Below are positions 1-7,164 of a stretch of DNA of 64,000 nt, in pieces. The stretch covers positions 248,001-312,000 of the forward strand of contig RIAZ01000001.1 in NCBI GenBank assembly GCA_003762615.1, written 5' to 3'. Within the stretch, counting starts at the first letter, position 1, and the number at the start of each line of letters is the position of its first letter. Both the position numbers and the translations under genes were made by a program. Under the pieces are notes generated by a model that saw only the letters and a program-made list of their open reading frames with translations, made no database searches and was not told where the DNA came from. Origin of the DNA: Muribaculaceae bacterium Isolate-037 (Harlan) (GTDB lineage: Bacteria > Bacteroidota > Bacteroidia > Bacteroidales > Muribaculaceae).

Positions 1-157
1 TCATCACACGGTGATTCTTGAATATGACTTCTTTCTCTTCTTCGCTCATATCCAGCATCCGATCCGGATGCACTTTGTTCCAATACTCATCGATAAAGTA
101 TATCGGGTTGAGGAGGATTCTTTCGTATTCCTTAATGATATGTCGTTGATGATTTTG
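1..157 (-). CDS. Partial open frame, unknown protein (runs off left edge)
   Basis: A minus-strand frame stays open from the TAA codon at 158-160 to the window edge, about 52 codons. It reads like real protein (for example YFIDEYWNKVHPDRM and MSEEEKEVIFKNH), with a charged helical composition. No ATG, GTG or TTG precedes the protein-like part, so the start may be a rare codon or the frame may be a remnant. It follows the membrane-protein gene at 165-605. I do not recognise the family. Confidence 0.3.
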
Positions 158-164
158 TTATCAT

Positions 165-605
165 TTATGGTTTATTCATTAGATCAATAAGTTTATCTGC
201 ATTTTCATCTGCCACTTGTCTCTCAATGTTATCAGGGGAGGAAAAAACTGGAAGCAGAAATAAAATGAATATAACACCGATTATATTGAAAACTAACTTT
301 GATATTATTCCAAAATATAGTAAGCATCCCCAAGAAAATGAATTGCAAAAGAATAAAGCAAAACACAACAAAAGACAAACCAGTCTCTGCTTCTTGAATG
401 TTATATTATAACCCCTTTGTAAGAGGGATATATGTAAGAGTTTTAGATATTTATATTTTTCACTATTAAAGATAATCAAAGATAGCGAGCCAATAAAAAT
501 CCCAATAGAACCTACAAGTCGTACCATTGGAGCATTAAAGAGCATAAGTAAGATGCCTAACGAGAAAAAAATTACTCCATAGCTAAGAACTGTACTGCGA
601 CTCAT
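165..605 (-). CDS. Small multi-pass membrane protein, unknown function
   Basis: A 146-aa protein with four hydrophobic segments: two N-terminal (around residues 8-45) and two after a basic loop near residue 70 (LVCLLLCFALFFCNSF and LVFNIIGVIFILFLLP). The C-terminal tail is short, acidic and soluble. It lies just downstream of the repressor gene and in the same direction, so it is probably expressed from the lysogen. Genes in this position are often lysogenic-conversion or superinfection-exclusion factors, but nothing in the sequence identifies one. Base composition is AT-rich compared with the late genes. Confidence 0.6.
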   Translation of the reverse strand: MSRSTVLSYGVIFFSLGILLMLFNAPMVRLVGSIGIFIGSLSLIIFNSEKYKYLKLLHISLLQRGYNITFKKQRLVCLLLCFALFFCNSFSWGCLLYFGIISKLVFNIIGVIFILFLLPVFSSPDNIERQVADENADKLIDLMNKP

Positions 606-616
606 ACTCTTGTTTC

Positions 617-1057
617 TTATCTTTGTTTTAATTCTTCAATTCTTTCCTTTAGCTCTGCAATCCGCTCATCTTTTTCTGCAATCCGGATTTCTGAAGTTCT
701 AAGTTCTCTCTCTAACCGTGAGATACTCTTATCCTTCTCCTTCATCAGTTCTTGTAAAGACTTGATCCGTTCTTGCAGGACCGAATTAGAACCTCCATTG
801 ATGTTCCCATATGCGCCACTCTCGTTGAGTTGATTATTATTACCCTCAATAGAGTTTCTTGTGGATGAAGTATCTTCAAAGAATACGGCAGGAGAAACAC
901 CGTAAGCGATTGCCAATTTTTCAATAAACCCTGTCTTGATGTCCGCTGCGCTTAGAGTCTGATTTAGTGCTTGTGGAGAGGTAGATAAAACTCTTGCTAC
1001 ATCTGCGAGAGTTTTATATCTCTTAATTAGACGTTCTTTAAGAATTTCTCCTGTCAT
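617..1057 (-). CDS. HTH repressor with C-terminal coiled coil
   Basis: A 146-aa protein when started at the ATG at 1055-1057 (MTGEILKERLIKRY). The upstream extension of the open frame is AT-rich promoter DNA and is not used here. Residues of about 5-65 form an XRE-type helix-turn-helix (LADVARVLSTSPQALNQ, then LAIAYGVSPAVFFED). A flexible Asn/Gly-rich linker follows, then a heptad-patterned coiled coil from about residue 95 to the end, which probably sets oligomer state. There is no LexA/CI-type protease domain, so induction would not be by autocleavage. It is divergent from the early operon and faces a promoter with paired operator-like repeats, as expected for the lysogeny repressor. Confidence 0.75.
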   Translation of the reverse strand: MTGEILKERLIKRYKTLADVARVLSTSPQALNQTLSAADIKTGFIEKLAIAYGVSPAVFFEDTSSTRNSIEGNNNQLNESGAYGNINGGSNSVLQERIKSLQELMKEKDKSISRLERELRTSEIRIAEKDERIAELKERIEELKQR

Positions 1058-1084
1058 ATATACTTTTGTGTTAAAATATGTTAA

Positions 1085-1122
1085 ATATATAAATACTTTT
1101 ATTGATATATAAATAATTTTAT
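1085..1122. repeat. Paired 18-bp direct repeats, candidate repressor operators
   Basis: Two copies of ATATATAAATAMTTTTAT lie at 1085-1102 and 1105-1122. They differ at one base and are offset by exactly 20 bp, about two helical turns. They bracket and overlap the -33 element of the early promoter. Same-face spacing suits cooperative binding by the adjacent coiled-coil repressor. A separate small inverted repeat, TTACT-AAAA-AGTAA, lies at 1141-1154 near the predicted transcript start. Confidence 0.5.
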
Positions 1123-1131
1123 ATACCTTTG
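1102..1131 (+). promoter_or_regulatory. Bacteroidales-type early promoter
   Basis: TTG at 1102-1104 is followed after 19 bp by TACCTTTG at 1124-1131. This matches the Bacteroidales -33/-7 pattern (TTTG and TAnnTTTG). The predicted start is near 1138, about 33 nt before the ATG at 1171. It would drive the rightward early operon. Confidence 0.7.
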
Positions 1132-1170
1132 CACTCAAAGTTACTAAAAAGTAATCAAACTATCAAGATA

Positions 1171-1365
1171 ATGGATATAAAAATACTGAAAACAGCCACA
1201 CTGTCCGAAGCGCTTACCGACATGAAAATCGGTGAGACGGCCATTGCTCCGGTTGGGTACAAACCCAAAACGGTGATTAAGACTTGCAGCGAATTGAAGG
1301 AGAAAGGATTTTTATTCAACACCTCAATGCGCGGTGGAATGCAAACAGTAACCAGATTAAAGTAA
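1171..1365 (+). CDS. Small early protein, unknown function
   Basis: A 64-aa protein (MDIKILKTATLSEALTDMKI), started at the ATG at 1171 rather than an upstream TTG that overlaps the promoter. It is the first gene after the early promoter. The sequence suggests a short alpha/beta fold with a basic C-terminus (MRGGMQTVTRLK) and has no cysteines or membrane segment. Its first-gene position suggests a takeover or regulatory role, but that is inference only. Confidence 0.6.
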   Translation: MDIKILKTATLSEALTDMKIGETAIAPVGYKPKTVIKTCSELKEKGFLFNTSMRGGMQTVTRLK

Positions 1366-1371
1366 GAGATC

Positions 1372-1638
1372 ATGAGAAAAACTATTCTTCTGTTTCGTGT
1401 CGGAGACTTCTATGAGACGTTTGCCGAAGATGCACAAGCGGCCTTTGATATTCTCGGCATAACTCTCACTTCTCGCGCAAACGGAAAAGCCGATAGAATA
1501 TACCTTGCAGGATTCCCACATCACGCACTCGATACCTACCTGCCTAAGTTGGTGCGCGCCGGAAGAAGAGTAGCAATCTGTGAGCAACTTGAAGACCCTA
1601 AGACAACTAAGAAACTTGTAAAAAGAGGGATACAGTAA
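1372..1638 (+). CDS. Stand-alone MutS domain I (mismatch-recognition domain)
   Basis: An 88-aa protein matching only the N-terminal domain of MutS. GDFYETF contains the Phe-x-Glu mismatch-probing motif as F13-Y14-E15. It is followed by the usual domain-I landmarks: [21 protein letters not shown] and [10 protein letters not shown]. It stops where domain I ends in full MutS; the connector, core, clamp and ATPase domains are all absent. MutS domain I touches the mismatched base in the full enzyme. Alone it cannot hydrolyse ATP or recruit MutL in the usual way, so it may bind distorted DNA or interfere with host repair. The gene has a clean start and stop and sits second in the early operon, which argues against it being a random remnant. 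Confidence 0.8.
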   Translation: MRKTILLFRVGDFYETFAEDAQAAFDILGITLTSRANGKADRIYLAGFPHHALDTYLPKLVRAGRRVAICEQLEDPKTTKKLVKRGIQ

Positions 1639-1765
1639 TGAAGAGAAACTTGCAATCTCATAACGGCATTTGGCTTTTGGACATAACTTCTCTTGCTTTG
1701 GCATGGTCAGGAAGCCAACCGGTGCCAAAGCCTACGGCAAAAGAACGAATCAGATTCGCTATGCT

Positions 1766-2011
1766 TTATATCCGGTCAAAGGGAAATGGCCCGAGGTTCA
1801 TAGACTGCATGAAACGGTTGGCAAAGGCTGTCGCTTTCTGTTTGAAACCGTTGCATGTATCTTGGTCGGGGAAACCGATGCTTACTACAGGACGATCCAT
1901 CGAGGAAGAATGGGCTAATTTCAGTCTGACAGAATGCGTCTCGCCACACTCCGGACATGGCAATTTGGATAGCTTGGATGCCAAATCATCCAGCTTGGTC
2001 TGATTAATCAT
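1766..2011 (-). CDS. Small CPxCG zinc-motif protein, unknown function
   Basis: An 81-aa protein (MINQTKLDDLASKLSKLPCP) with one CPECGETH motif, a later DTCNGF segment and a helical C-terminus. It runs against the surrounding early operon. Two plus-strand frames cover the same DNA (1638-2003 and 1670-1918), but they look less protein-like. The minus frame also has its own promoter element, CAAATTTA at 2039-2046 (TAAATTTG on the minus strand), about 30 nt before its ATG. I prefer the minus gene, without certainty. Confidence 0.5.
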   Translation of the reverse strand: MINQTKLDDLASKLSKLPCPECGETHSVRLKLAHSSSMDRPVVSIGFPDQDTCNGFKQKATAFANRFMQSMNLGPFPFDRI

Positions 2012-2095
2012 TTTTGTAAATTTTTGGTTTGGTCACTGCAAATTTACAAAAATCCCCCGACAAGCGCAGAGCGTCACTTCGATGTGGCCGGGGGA
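2011..2095. promoter_or_regulatory. Intergenic inverted repeats and minus-strand promoter
   Basis: A 13-bp perfect inverted repeat has arms at 2011-2023 (TTTTTGTAAATTT) and 2040-2052. It contains a minus-strand TAAATTTG element (2039-2046) for the 81-aa gene. Next to it is a hairpin with 7-bp arms, TCCCCCG at 2053-2059 and CGGGGGA at 2089-2095. The second may act as a processing or attenuation structure in the early transcript. Confidence 0.5.
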
Positions 2096-2125
2096 ACGAA
2101 GTAAAAAACTTAAATCAAAAAGCAG

Positions 2126-2386
2126 ATGAAAGATATAATTCGCCTCTCGATTTTCGGCTTTGGCATAGCCGGATTAATGGCAGTAGCCTGTTACCTGCCC
2201 TCCAATACTGAGCAGCTTCCTGCGGCTCTTACGTCCGATGAAATCTCTTGGATAGAGTTCTGCAAGGCCCGCGGCCATGACATCCATGACTCCAGCGACG
2301 AGACAGTGGAGGAGTTTCTCAATACATGGGTCGGATCGGCAGAGGAGCAACGGGTGTTCAACAATCTTCCGGCCATGGAAGACTAA
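2126..2386 (+). CDS. Small membrane-anchored protein, unknown function
   Basis: An 86-aa protein with one N-terminal hydrophobic segment (LSIFGFGIAGLMAVACYLP). This could be a membrane anchor or, through LMAVAC, a lipoprotein-type signal. The rest is acidic and soluble (SDEISWIEFCKARGHDIHDS). The first of three small genes between the hairpin region and the tRNA-like gene. No family recognised. Confidence 0.6.
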   Translation: MKDIIRLSIFGFGIAGLMAVACYLPSNTEQLPAALTSDEISWIEFCKARGHDIHDSSDETVEEFLNTWVGSAEEQRVFNNLPAMED

Positions 2387-2398
2387 ATTCATAAAGCG

Positions 2399-2635
2399 AT
2401 GAAAAAAATTCACATAATACGGGTCGTGACCCTTCTCTCCCTTTTTACGGCGGGCATACTCTCATTGTTTGCCGTCCCCGTAGATGATTCCCCCACGTGG
2501 TACTCCGACCTCCTTCTCTCCAAAGGTTTAGCCGCTGCATGCCTGTGGGCTTTCGGCAGGCTCTACAAGCGGTGGAAAGAGACAGACAGTTGGGTCCGCG
2601 CCTATGACAGATGGAACGGCGTGAAATGCCAATAA
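2399..2635 (+). CDS. Small two-pass membrane protein, unknown function
   Basis: A 78-aa protein. Residues about 8-28 and 38-55 are hydrophobic (VTLLSLFTAGILSLFAVPV and SKGLAAACLWAFGRLY). A basic, Trp-rich tail (KRWKETDSWVRAYDRWN) would lie in the cytoplasm. It starts 12 nt after the preceding gene and is probably cotranscribed. Function unknown; early small membrane proteins of phages often alter host envelope or defence functions. Confidence 0.6.
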   Translation: MKKIHIIRVVTLLSLFTAGILSLFAVPVDDSPTWYSDLLLSKGLAAACLWAFGRLYKRWKETDSWVRAYDRWNGVKCQ

Positions 2636-2647
2636 ACCATTCTAAAG

Positions 2648-2914
2648 ATGAAGCTGCTACAATTCCCTGACAAATGTGTCTCCTATCAGACCTTCGTCCA
2701 TGACGTCGCCGCACAGGTCGCCTTCTTTATGAAGGCTGACCGGAAAGACCCTGAGAGGATAAGCCAGAACAAAGCCTTTTCAATTTTCGGTCGCGGCAAC
2801 GTCGAACGTTGGCGGAAAAACGGACGGCTGACGGTTTTCAAGCGTCCGGGCAAGGTTGAATATCTCACGGCAGAATTGCGCTATTGTCAGCGGACACAAC
2901 AGGATTATTTCTGA
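2648..2914 (+). CDS. Small basic protein, possible DNA-binding, unknown
   Basis: An 88-aa basic protein. The central part (FSIFGRGNVERWRKNGRL) resembles a helix-turn-helix in which a recognition helix is followed by a basic turn, and the tail (YLTAELRYCQRT) is helical. That would suit a small early regulator or an excisionase-like protein, but no family motif is clear. It ends 6 nt before the tRNA-like element. Confidence 0.55.
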   Translation: MKLLQFPDKCVSYQTFVHDVAAQVAFFMKADRKDPERISQNKAFSIFGRGNVERWRKNGRLTVFKRPGKVEYLTAELRYCQRTQQDYF

Positions 2915-2920
2915 GACTTA

Positions 2921-3001
2921 GGACGGTAAGTGCTAAAGGCTGAAACACTGCGGATGCGCGCTCACGCAGAGAGGCCGGTCCGATTCCGGCACCGTCCACC
3001 A
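2921..3001 (+). tRNA. tRNA-like gene with atypical anticodon arm
   Basis: A perfect 7-bp acceptor (2921-2927 with 2991-2997) and a perfect 5-bp T stem (GCCGG 2974-2978 with CCGGC 2986-2990, 7-nt loop TCCGATT) are followed by discriminator A and encoded CCA (2999-3001). A D-like arm AGTG/CACT has GG in its loop. The anticodon arm is odd. The best stem, CTGCG at 2948-2952 with CGCAG at 2965-2969, closes a 12-nt loop, so I cannot assign an anticodon. T55 is also C instead of T. It may be a divergent phage tRNA or a tRNA mimic. Confidence 0.5.
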
Positions 3002-3031
3002 AGCTAATAAACAATTTTAATCATCAGATTT

Positions 3032-3955
3032 ATGTGTAAGCAAAATCAACAACAGCAAACCTCCACTCAGGCGCAATCTGCTAAGGAAGAGAGAACGCCT
3101 CTCGACGTGGAGATCAGGAAGGCAGAGCTTGAAGTGCAGTTAGCTACGCTTCGCCAGAATGCCGCCTATAATGCCTCCGTCGCCGGACAGATGCAGAGGC
3201 AGTTCGAGACCTACCAACGTATTGCCGTGCCTCTTGCGGAGTCAGACTTTGTGCCGTCCGCCTACAAGGGGAAGGTCGGCAACTGTGTAATCGCCGTGGA
3301 AATGGCTGCTCGCCTCAATGTGCTTCCTCTCACTGTCATGCAGAATCTTTGTGTTGTCAACGGTACACCCACATGGAAGGCGAAATTTCTTATAGGTTGC
3401 GTCAATTCCTGTGGCCGGTACACTACCCTCGACTACCGAATATCAATTGACGGTACTGTCGGCGACGTGAGCTATAAGACTTGGGAGAAGGACAAGAGCG
3501 GAAAGAACCATGAGGTATTGAAGCCCTTTGAGCGTCCGCAACTTGACAACCTCGTGTGTGTCGCCTATGCCACGGAAAGGGCAACCGATAAAGAACTTGT
3601 TTCAACGCCTGTATCTATCCGCATGGCCATTGAAGAGGGCTGGTATATGAAATCAGGCTCCAAGTGGCCTACAATGCCGGAACAGATGCTGCGCTACCGC
3701 GCCGCCTCCTTCTGGGTCTCGGCCTACGCTCCTGAAATGGCAATGGGTCTCCGCACGGAGGAGGAGCAACGCGATATTGTCGATGTCGAGTATGAGGACT
3801 TATCCGAAACACAGTCTTCACCGGCTCCCAAACCTAAGCCAACATCTTCAGCAATCGAAGAGGCAAAGGAAAGACTGCGCAACCGTGGCGGCGCTTCCGC
3901 CTCCGGGGGGGCAAAGAATGAATCTAAGTCTAACCCCGCAAGCGAAATGCCATGA
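3032..3955 (+). CDS. recT: RecT-family single-strand annealing recombinase
   Basis: A 307-aa protein of typical RecT length. An N-terminal Gln-rich and helical segment leads into the conserved core (VPSAYKGKVGNCVIAVEMA, GTPTWKAKFLIGCVN) and the characteristic segment MLRYRAASFWVSAYAPEMAM before an acidic GLRTEEE tail. RecT proteins bind single-stranded DNA and anneal homologous strands during phage recombination and replication. They work with a processive 5'-3' exonuclease. Here the 3' end overlaps the start of a nuclease gene by 4 nt (ATGA), so the two are translationally coupled. The C-terminal 50 residues are low-complexity Pro/Ser/Lys. Confidence 0.9.
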   Translation: MCKQNQQQQTSTQAQSAKEERTPLDVEIRKAELEVQLATLRQNAAYNASVAGQMQRQFETYQRIAVPLAESDFVPSAYKGKVGNCVIAVEMAARLNVLPLTVMQNLCVVNGTPTWKAKFLIGCVNSCGRYTTLDYRISIDGTVGDVSYKTWEKDKSGKNHEVLKPFERPQLDNLVCVAYATERATDKELVSTPVSIRMAIEEGWYMKSGSKWPTMPEQMLRYRAASFWVSAYAPEMAMGLRTEEEQRDIVDVEYEDLSETQSSPAPKPKPTSSAIEEAKERLRNRGGASASGGAKNESKSNPASEMP

Positions 3956-6009
3956 ACACTACAGTAAACAAATACTCCCTTCTCTCCGGCGACGAACTGG
4001 AAGAGCATTTCTCCCAGTTCCTGATCGAATCATGGTCATTCTCCGGTGTCTCCACCTTCGCACGCAACGAAAAGGAGTTTGAACGCCGCTACATCTACCG
4101 CGAACCCTCGCGCAAGTCGGCAACAACCGTAGCCGGCACTGCCTATCATGCCGCCCTGGAGCTATTCTTCGCCGGTCTCCGCGACGGCGAGTTGAAACAG
4201 ATAGCCGAATTGCAGGAGTGCGCCTATAAGGAAATCGACAAGGTTGAGGCCAACGAATGGAAGCTCGGAAAGAAAACACCGTCTGTGGCCGACTGTATCG
4301 CCGCTGCAACCAAGACGGCCAATGCCCTTATCGGGAACCTCTATAAGGAGCGCGACATATACACGGCAAAGATCGCCCGGATATTGGCCGTGGAAGAGAA
4401 CATATCAAGCTGGCTTATCGTCAACGGCGTTGACATCCCCCTGCCGTGCCATTCCAAGCTCGACCTCGTTGTCGAGCTCACCGACGGTCGCCGCATAATC
4501 ATCGACCACAAATCGAAGTCCGCATATACCGACGAGTCGGAGCTTGCCTATACCGGTGCCAAACAGGCCATAGTTTACGCTCTCCAGTGGGAAGCCCGGC
4601 ATCCGAACCTCCCGGTTGATGAGGTATGGTATATGGAGAACAAGCACAGCCAGAACAAAGACAAGTCGCCACAACTCCACAAGAATGCAATCGTGCTCGA
4701 TCCCGACACACGCCGGTTGTATGAGGCGATACTCTACGAGCCTCTGCGCCGCATGATTCTTGCCACGTCTGACCCCAACTATCTATACACAATCAACGAT
4801 GCAGACCCGATGGTGGATAAGGCAGAGCTATACGACTTCTGGGCAAGGACGCTTATTGCAGACATCGACGACTTCCTCTATCTGCCGGAAAGCAAACGTG
4901 AACTCATTTCACGCCGCCGCCGAAAGATGCGCGACGCATCCGCCGCCTCGATCTCTCCCAAAGTTATAAAAACATTCCGCAAAAACGCAGCAACATTCAT
5001 CTCTTACGAACTCCGCGACGATATGACAAACCAAGAAAAAATCGAGCATACACTTCGTATGTTCAACATCATGGCTCAGGTGACTTTCGCCTTCGGCTCA
5101 TACTCTTCTGTATCTTACCTGCTCGAAATCGGGGCCGGTGTGATGATAAGCAATATCTCTAAACACGCGCTCGACATCGCCAACGCGCTCAACGTGCCTT
5201 CCGTGCGTATCCTCCCCAACCTCACCGTGTATAACGGCAAGTCTTACCTGTGTGTCGAGGCTCCCAACCTCTCCAAAAACAAGGACACGCTGTTCTGGGA
5301 CGACAAATACCGTGACGGTTCCAAGATACCTGTCGGCCTCAACAACTTCGGCGAGGTTATCTACTGGGACATTCACAACCATTCCACACCTCACATGCTC
5401 ATCTGCGGCGCAACAGGCTCCGGAAAGTCTGTCAGTATCAAGTCAACAATCGAATACGCGCGTCTCGCCGGTGTATCCCGCATCATCGTCCTGGATCCCA
5501 AGTATGAGTTTCTCAACCTTCAGGGTAGCGGCATAGAGGTAATTGCCGACATCGAGGAGATCGAACAGCGCATGAAGGAGCTTGTTGCTGAAATGCAGCA
5601 CCGCGCAAAGACCGGAGGCTCCGGCATGACAATGATTGTGTTCGACGAGTTTGCCGACGCTGTTTCTTCCGCCCGCTCTGGCCGCGCCCTCGACATAAAG
5701 GACGAGGACGGCAAGGTGATCGGCCGCGAGAAGTCGCTTGAAGAGAACCTGAAGATGCTCCTTCAGAAAGGCCGGTCGCTCGGCTACCGTATCATCGCGG
5801 CCACTCAACGCGCCTCAACGAAGGTTATCACCGGTGACGCAAAGGTCAATTTTCCGGTGCAGGTCTGCTTCCGTGTGCCTAAAGCCGTCGATTCTAAGGT
5901 CGTGCTTGATGAAGAGGGAGCAGAGACACTCGCCGGACGTGGCGACGGCCTCATGAAGTCTCCTGAATACTTCGGCACAATGCGTTTCCAAGGATTCTAC
6001 AAACCATAA
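3952..6009 (+). CDS. PD-(D/E)XK nuclease fused to FtsK-like ATPase
   Basis: A 685-aa two-part protein. Residues about 25-260 form a RecB/Cas4-like nuclease: FSGVSTFARNEKEFERRY, H65 in the AYHAALEL helix, D171 in KLDLVV, and D185-H-K187 as the (D/E)xK core. Residues about 330-685 form an FtsK/HerA-type ATPase: Walker A GATGSGKS at 486-493, a LDPKYEF segment, Walker B FDEF at 564-567, then the GRSLGYRIIAATQR region and RGDGLM. Its 4-nt overlap with recT places it as RecT's partner exonuclease, with end resection coupled to a DNA motor in one chain. There is no membrane segment, so it is unlike host FtsK. Confidence 0.85.
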   Translation: MNTTVNKYSLLSGDELEEHFSQFLIESWSFSGVSTFARNEKEFERRYIYREPSRKSATTVAGTAYHAALELFFAGLRDGELKQIAELQECAYKEIDKVEANEWKLGKKTPSVADCIAAATKTANALIGNLYKERDIYTAKIARILAVEENISSWLIVNGVDIPLPCHSKLDLVVELTDGRRIIIDHKSKSAYTDESELAYTGAKQAIVYALQWEARHPNLPVDEVWYMENKHSQNKDKSPQLHKNAIVLDPDTRRLYEAILYEPLRRMILATSDPNYLYTINDADPMVDKAELYDFWARTLIADIDDFLYLPESKRELISRRRRKMRDASAASISPKVIKTFRKNAATFISYELRDDMTNQEKIEHTLRMFNIMAQVTFAFGSYSSVSYLLEIGAGVMISNISKHALDIANALNVPSVRILPNLTVYNGKSYLCVEAPNLSKNKDTLFWDDKYRDGSKIPVGLNNFGEVIYWDIHNHSTPHMLICGATGSGKSVSIKSTIEYARLAGVSRIIVLDPKYEFLNLQGSGIEVIADIEEIEQRMKELVAEMQHRAKTGGSGMTMIVFDEFADAVSSARSGRALDIKDEDGKVIGREKSLEENLKMLLQKGRSLGYRIIAATQRASTKVITGDAKVNFPVQVCFRVPKAVDSKVVLDEEGAETLAGRGDGLMKSPEYFGTMRFQGFYKP

Positions 6010-6021
6010 TCCCCTTACAAT

Positions 6022-6228
6022 ATGCCGAAAAAAGGACAATACGTATTCCGCCTAAAGAGAGGATACTGGAGAATATGCATAGTGACAGAGGTTTTCTCCA
6101 ACGACACATGCAGCGGATATGGAATCAAAACATGCGACAATGAACCCAGTTTCCCTTACGCCGACCGCAATGGGGCAGTCCGGAGAGTGTATGATCTCAA
6201 CGGATGGAAAATCCCAAAGGGGCTATAA
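6022..6228 (+). CDS. Small early protein, unknown function
   Basis: A 68-aa basic protein (MPKKGQYVFRLKRGYWRICI) with a predicted small beta fold, starting 13 nt after the nuclease-ATPase gene. Two cysteines are present (SNDTCSGYGIKTCDN) but they do not form a clear zinc motif. It lies within the recombination gene block and is probably cotranscribed with it. No family recognised. Confidence 0.55.
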   Translation: MPKKGQYVFRLKRGYWRICIVTEVFSNDTCSGYGIKTCDNEPSFPYADRNGAVRRVYDLNGWKIPKGL

Positions 6229-6239
6229 CCCCATCGGCC

Positions 6240-6425
6240 ATGGCTGATGTAAGCAAGACAGACCTCAAGCGTCTGGTGAAATATCTTGACGATGCCGCGG
6301 AGCTCTATGCACGGCAGTCAGGTCAGAAATATGAATCCCGGAGATACTATCTCAAACTATACTCAAGAAAACTTCAAGACAAACTAAACAAATTTCACAA
6401 TGCACAAACACCAATTGGAAAATGA
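6240..6425 (+). CDS. Small helical protein, unknown function
   Basis: A 61-aa protein when started at the ATG at 6240 (MADVSKTDLKRLVKYLDDAA). The longer frame starting at 6204 overlaps the preceding gene. The sequence predicts two amphipathic helices rich in Tyr, Lys and Arg. Its last 26 nt overlap the HU-like gene, which supports shared translation. Function unknown. Confidence 0.5.
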   Translation: MADVSKTDLKRLVKYLDDAAELYARQSGQKYESRRYYLKLYSRKLQDKLNKFHNAQTPIGK

Positions 6426-6675
6426 GCTCGCAACCTCAGCGAAGTTGCCGCTCTCAACTGCGGTCAAGGCCATAGACGGCCTAATCCGCATCATGAAAGA
6501 AAAACTCGCCGAAGGTGAGGAAATATCAATCAGAGGATTCGGCACTCTCTCAGTGGTCAATCGTGAGGAGCGCAAAGGTCGCAACCCCCAGACAGGAGAA
6601 GAGAAAACGATCCCGGCTCACCGTTCTGTGAAGTTCAGACCGAGTAAGGAATTTAAAGAAACCCTAAACAATTAA
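6400..6675 (+). CDS. HU/IHF-family DNA-bending protein
   Basis: A 91-aa protein of the usual HU length. The N-terminal dimerisation helices (STAVKAIDGLIRIMKEKLAEG) lead to the conserved ISIRGFGTLSV turn and the beta-arm segment ERKGRNPQTGEEKTI. RNPQTG is the tip motif that intercalates into DNA, and FRPSKEFKETLN is the closing helix. HU proteins bend DNA and assist recombination, replication and integration. It lies directly after the recombination genes, so it may serve RecT-driven replication or the integrase. Confidence 0.9.
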   Translation: MHKHQLENELATSAKLPLSTAVKAIDGLIRIMKEKLAEGEEISIRGFGTLSVVNREERKGRNPQTGEEKTIPAHRSVKFRPSKEFKETLNN

Positions 6676-6680
6676 TCAAC

Positions 6681-7163
6681 ATGGAAACAAAATCAGTTTC
6701 AACAAGCCAGCTCTTCAAAACCTATACTGGCACAAAGACAGTCAAGGCGGCTCCTATGGGAGCCAACGAAGCGAAGCTCTACGGCGCACAGATCACCGAA
6801 GAGACCATACACAATAACATCGGTAACGATGGCTATCTTGTGGAATATCCTGACGGCTACCGTTCATGGTCGCCTAAGAAGGTGTTTGAAGAGGCCTATA
6901 GAGTCTCGGAAACAAAGCTTGACCGCTTGAAAAACGAGCTTGCAGACCTCAACGGGCGGATTCTTGACGCGGTTGACAGTCGCTACAATCTCAACCGGAT
7001 TATCTCGCCAGATGATCGTTGGGCACTTGGCCGTCAGCTTGATCACATGCTTGAGTACGCAGATAAACTGTACGAGCGCATTCAGCATATGATCAATCCG
7101 CCTCAAGCGGTATCAGCTGAACCCTGTCAGGCTGATTGCAAAGCAAAAGAAGCAAACGGATAA
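6681..7163 (+). CDS. Candidate Acb2-like anti-CBASS protein with N-terminal phage domain
   Basis: A 160-aa protein in two parts. Residues about 10-75 match a phage domain with KTVKAAPM, GYLVEYPDGYRSW and SPKKVFEEAYR. Residues about 78-145 are two long helices (LDRLKNELADLNGRIL and ALGRQLDHMLEYADKLYERI). They resemble the helical Acb2 family, whose members sequester cyclic-dinucleotide signals of CBASS defence. In other phages the same N-terminal domain is often followed by such a helical pair. The assignment comes from recalled sequence pattern, not a search. It starts 6 nt after the HU gene. Confidence 0.45.
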   Translation: METKSVSTSQLFKTYTGTKTVKAAPMGANEAKLYGAQITEETIHNNIGNDGYLVEYPDGYRSWSPKKVFEEAYRVSETKLDRLKNELADLNGRILDAVDSRYNLNRIISPDDRWALGRQLDHMLEYADKLYERIQHMINPPQAVSAEPCQADCKAKEANG

Positions 7164-7164
7164 T

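Noticed and set aside
1638..2003. Plus-strand frame of 121 aa starting in a TAATG overlap with the MutS-domain gene, plus a second plus frame at 1670-1918
   Set aside because: Composition is less protein-like than the opposing CPECG frame, which has its own promoter element. Kept open as an alternative but not annotated.
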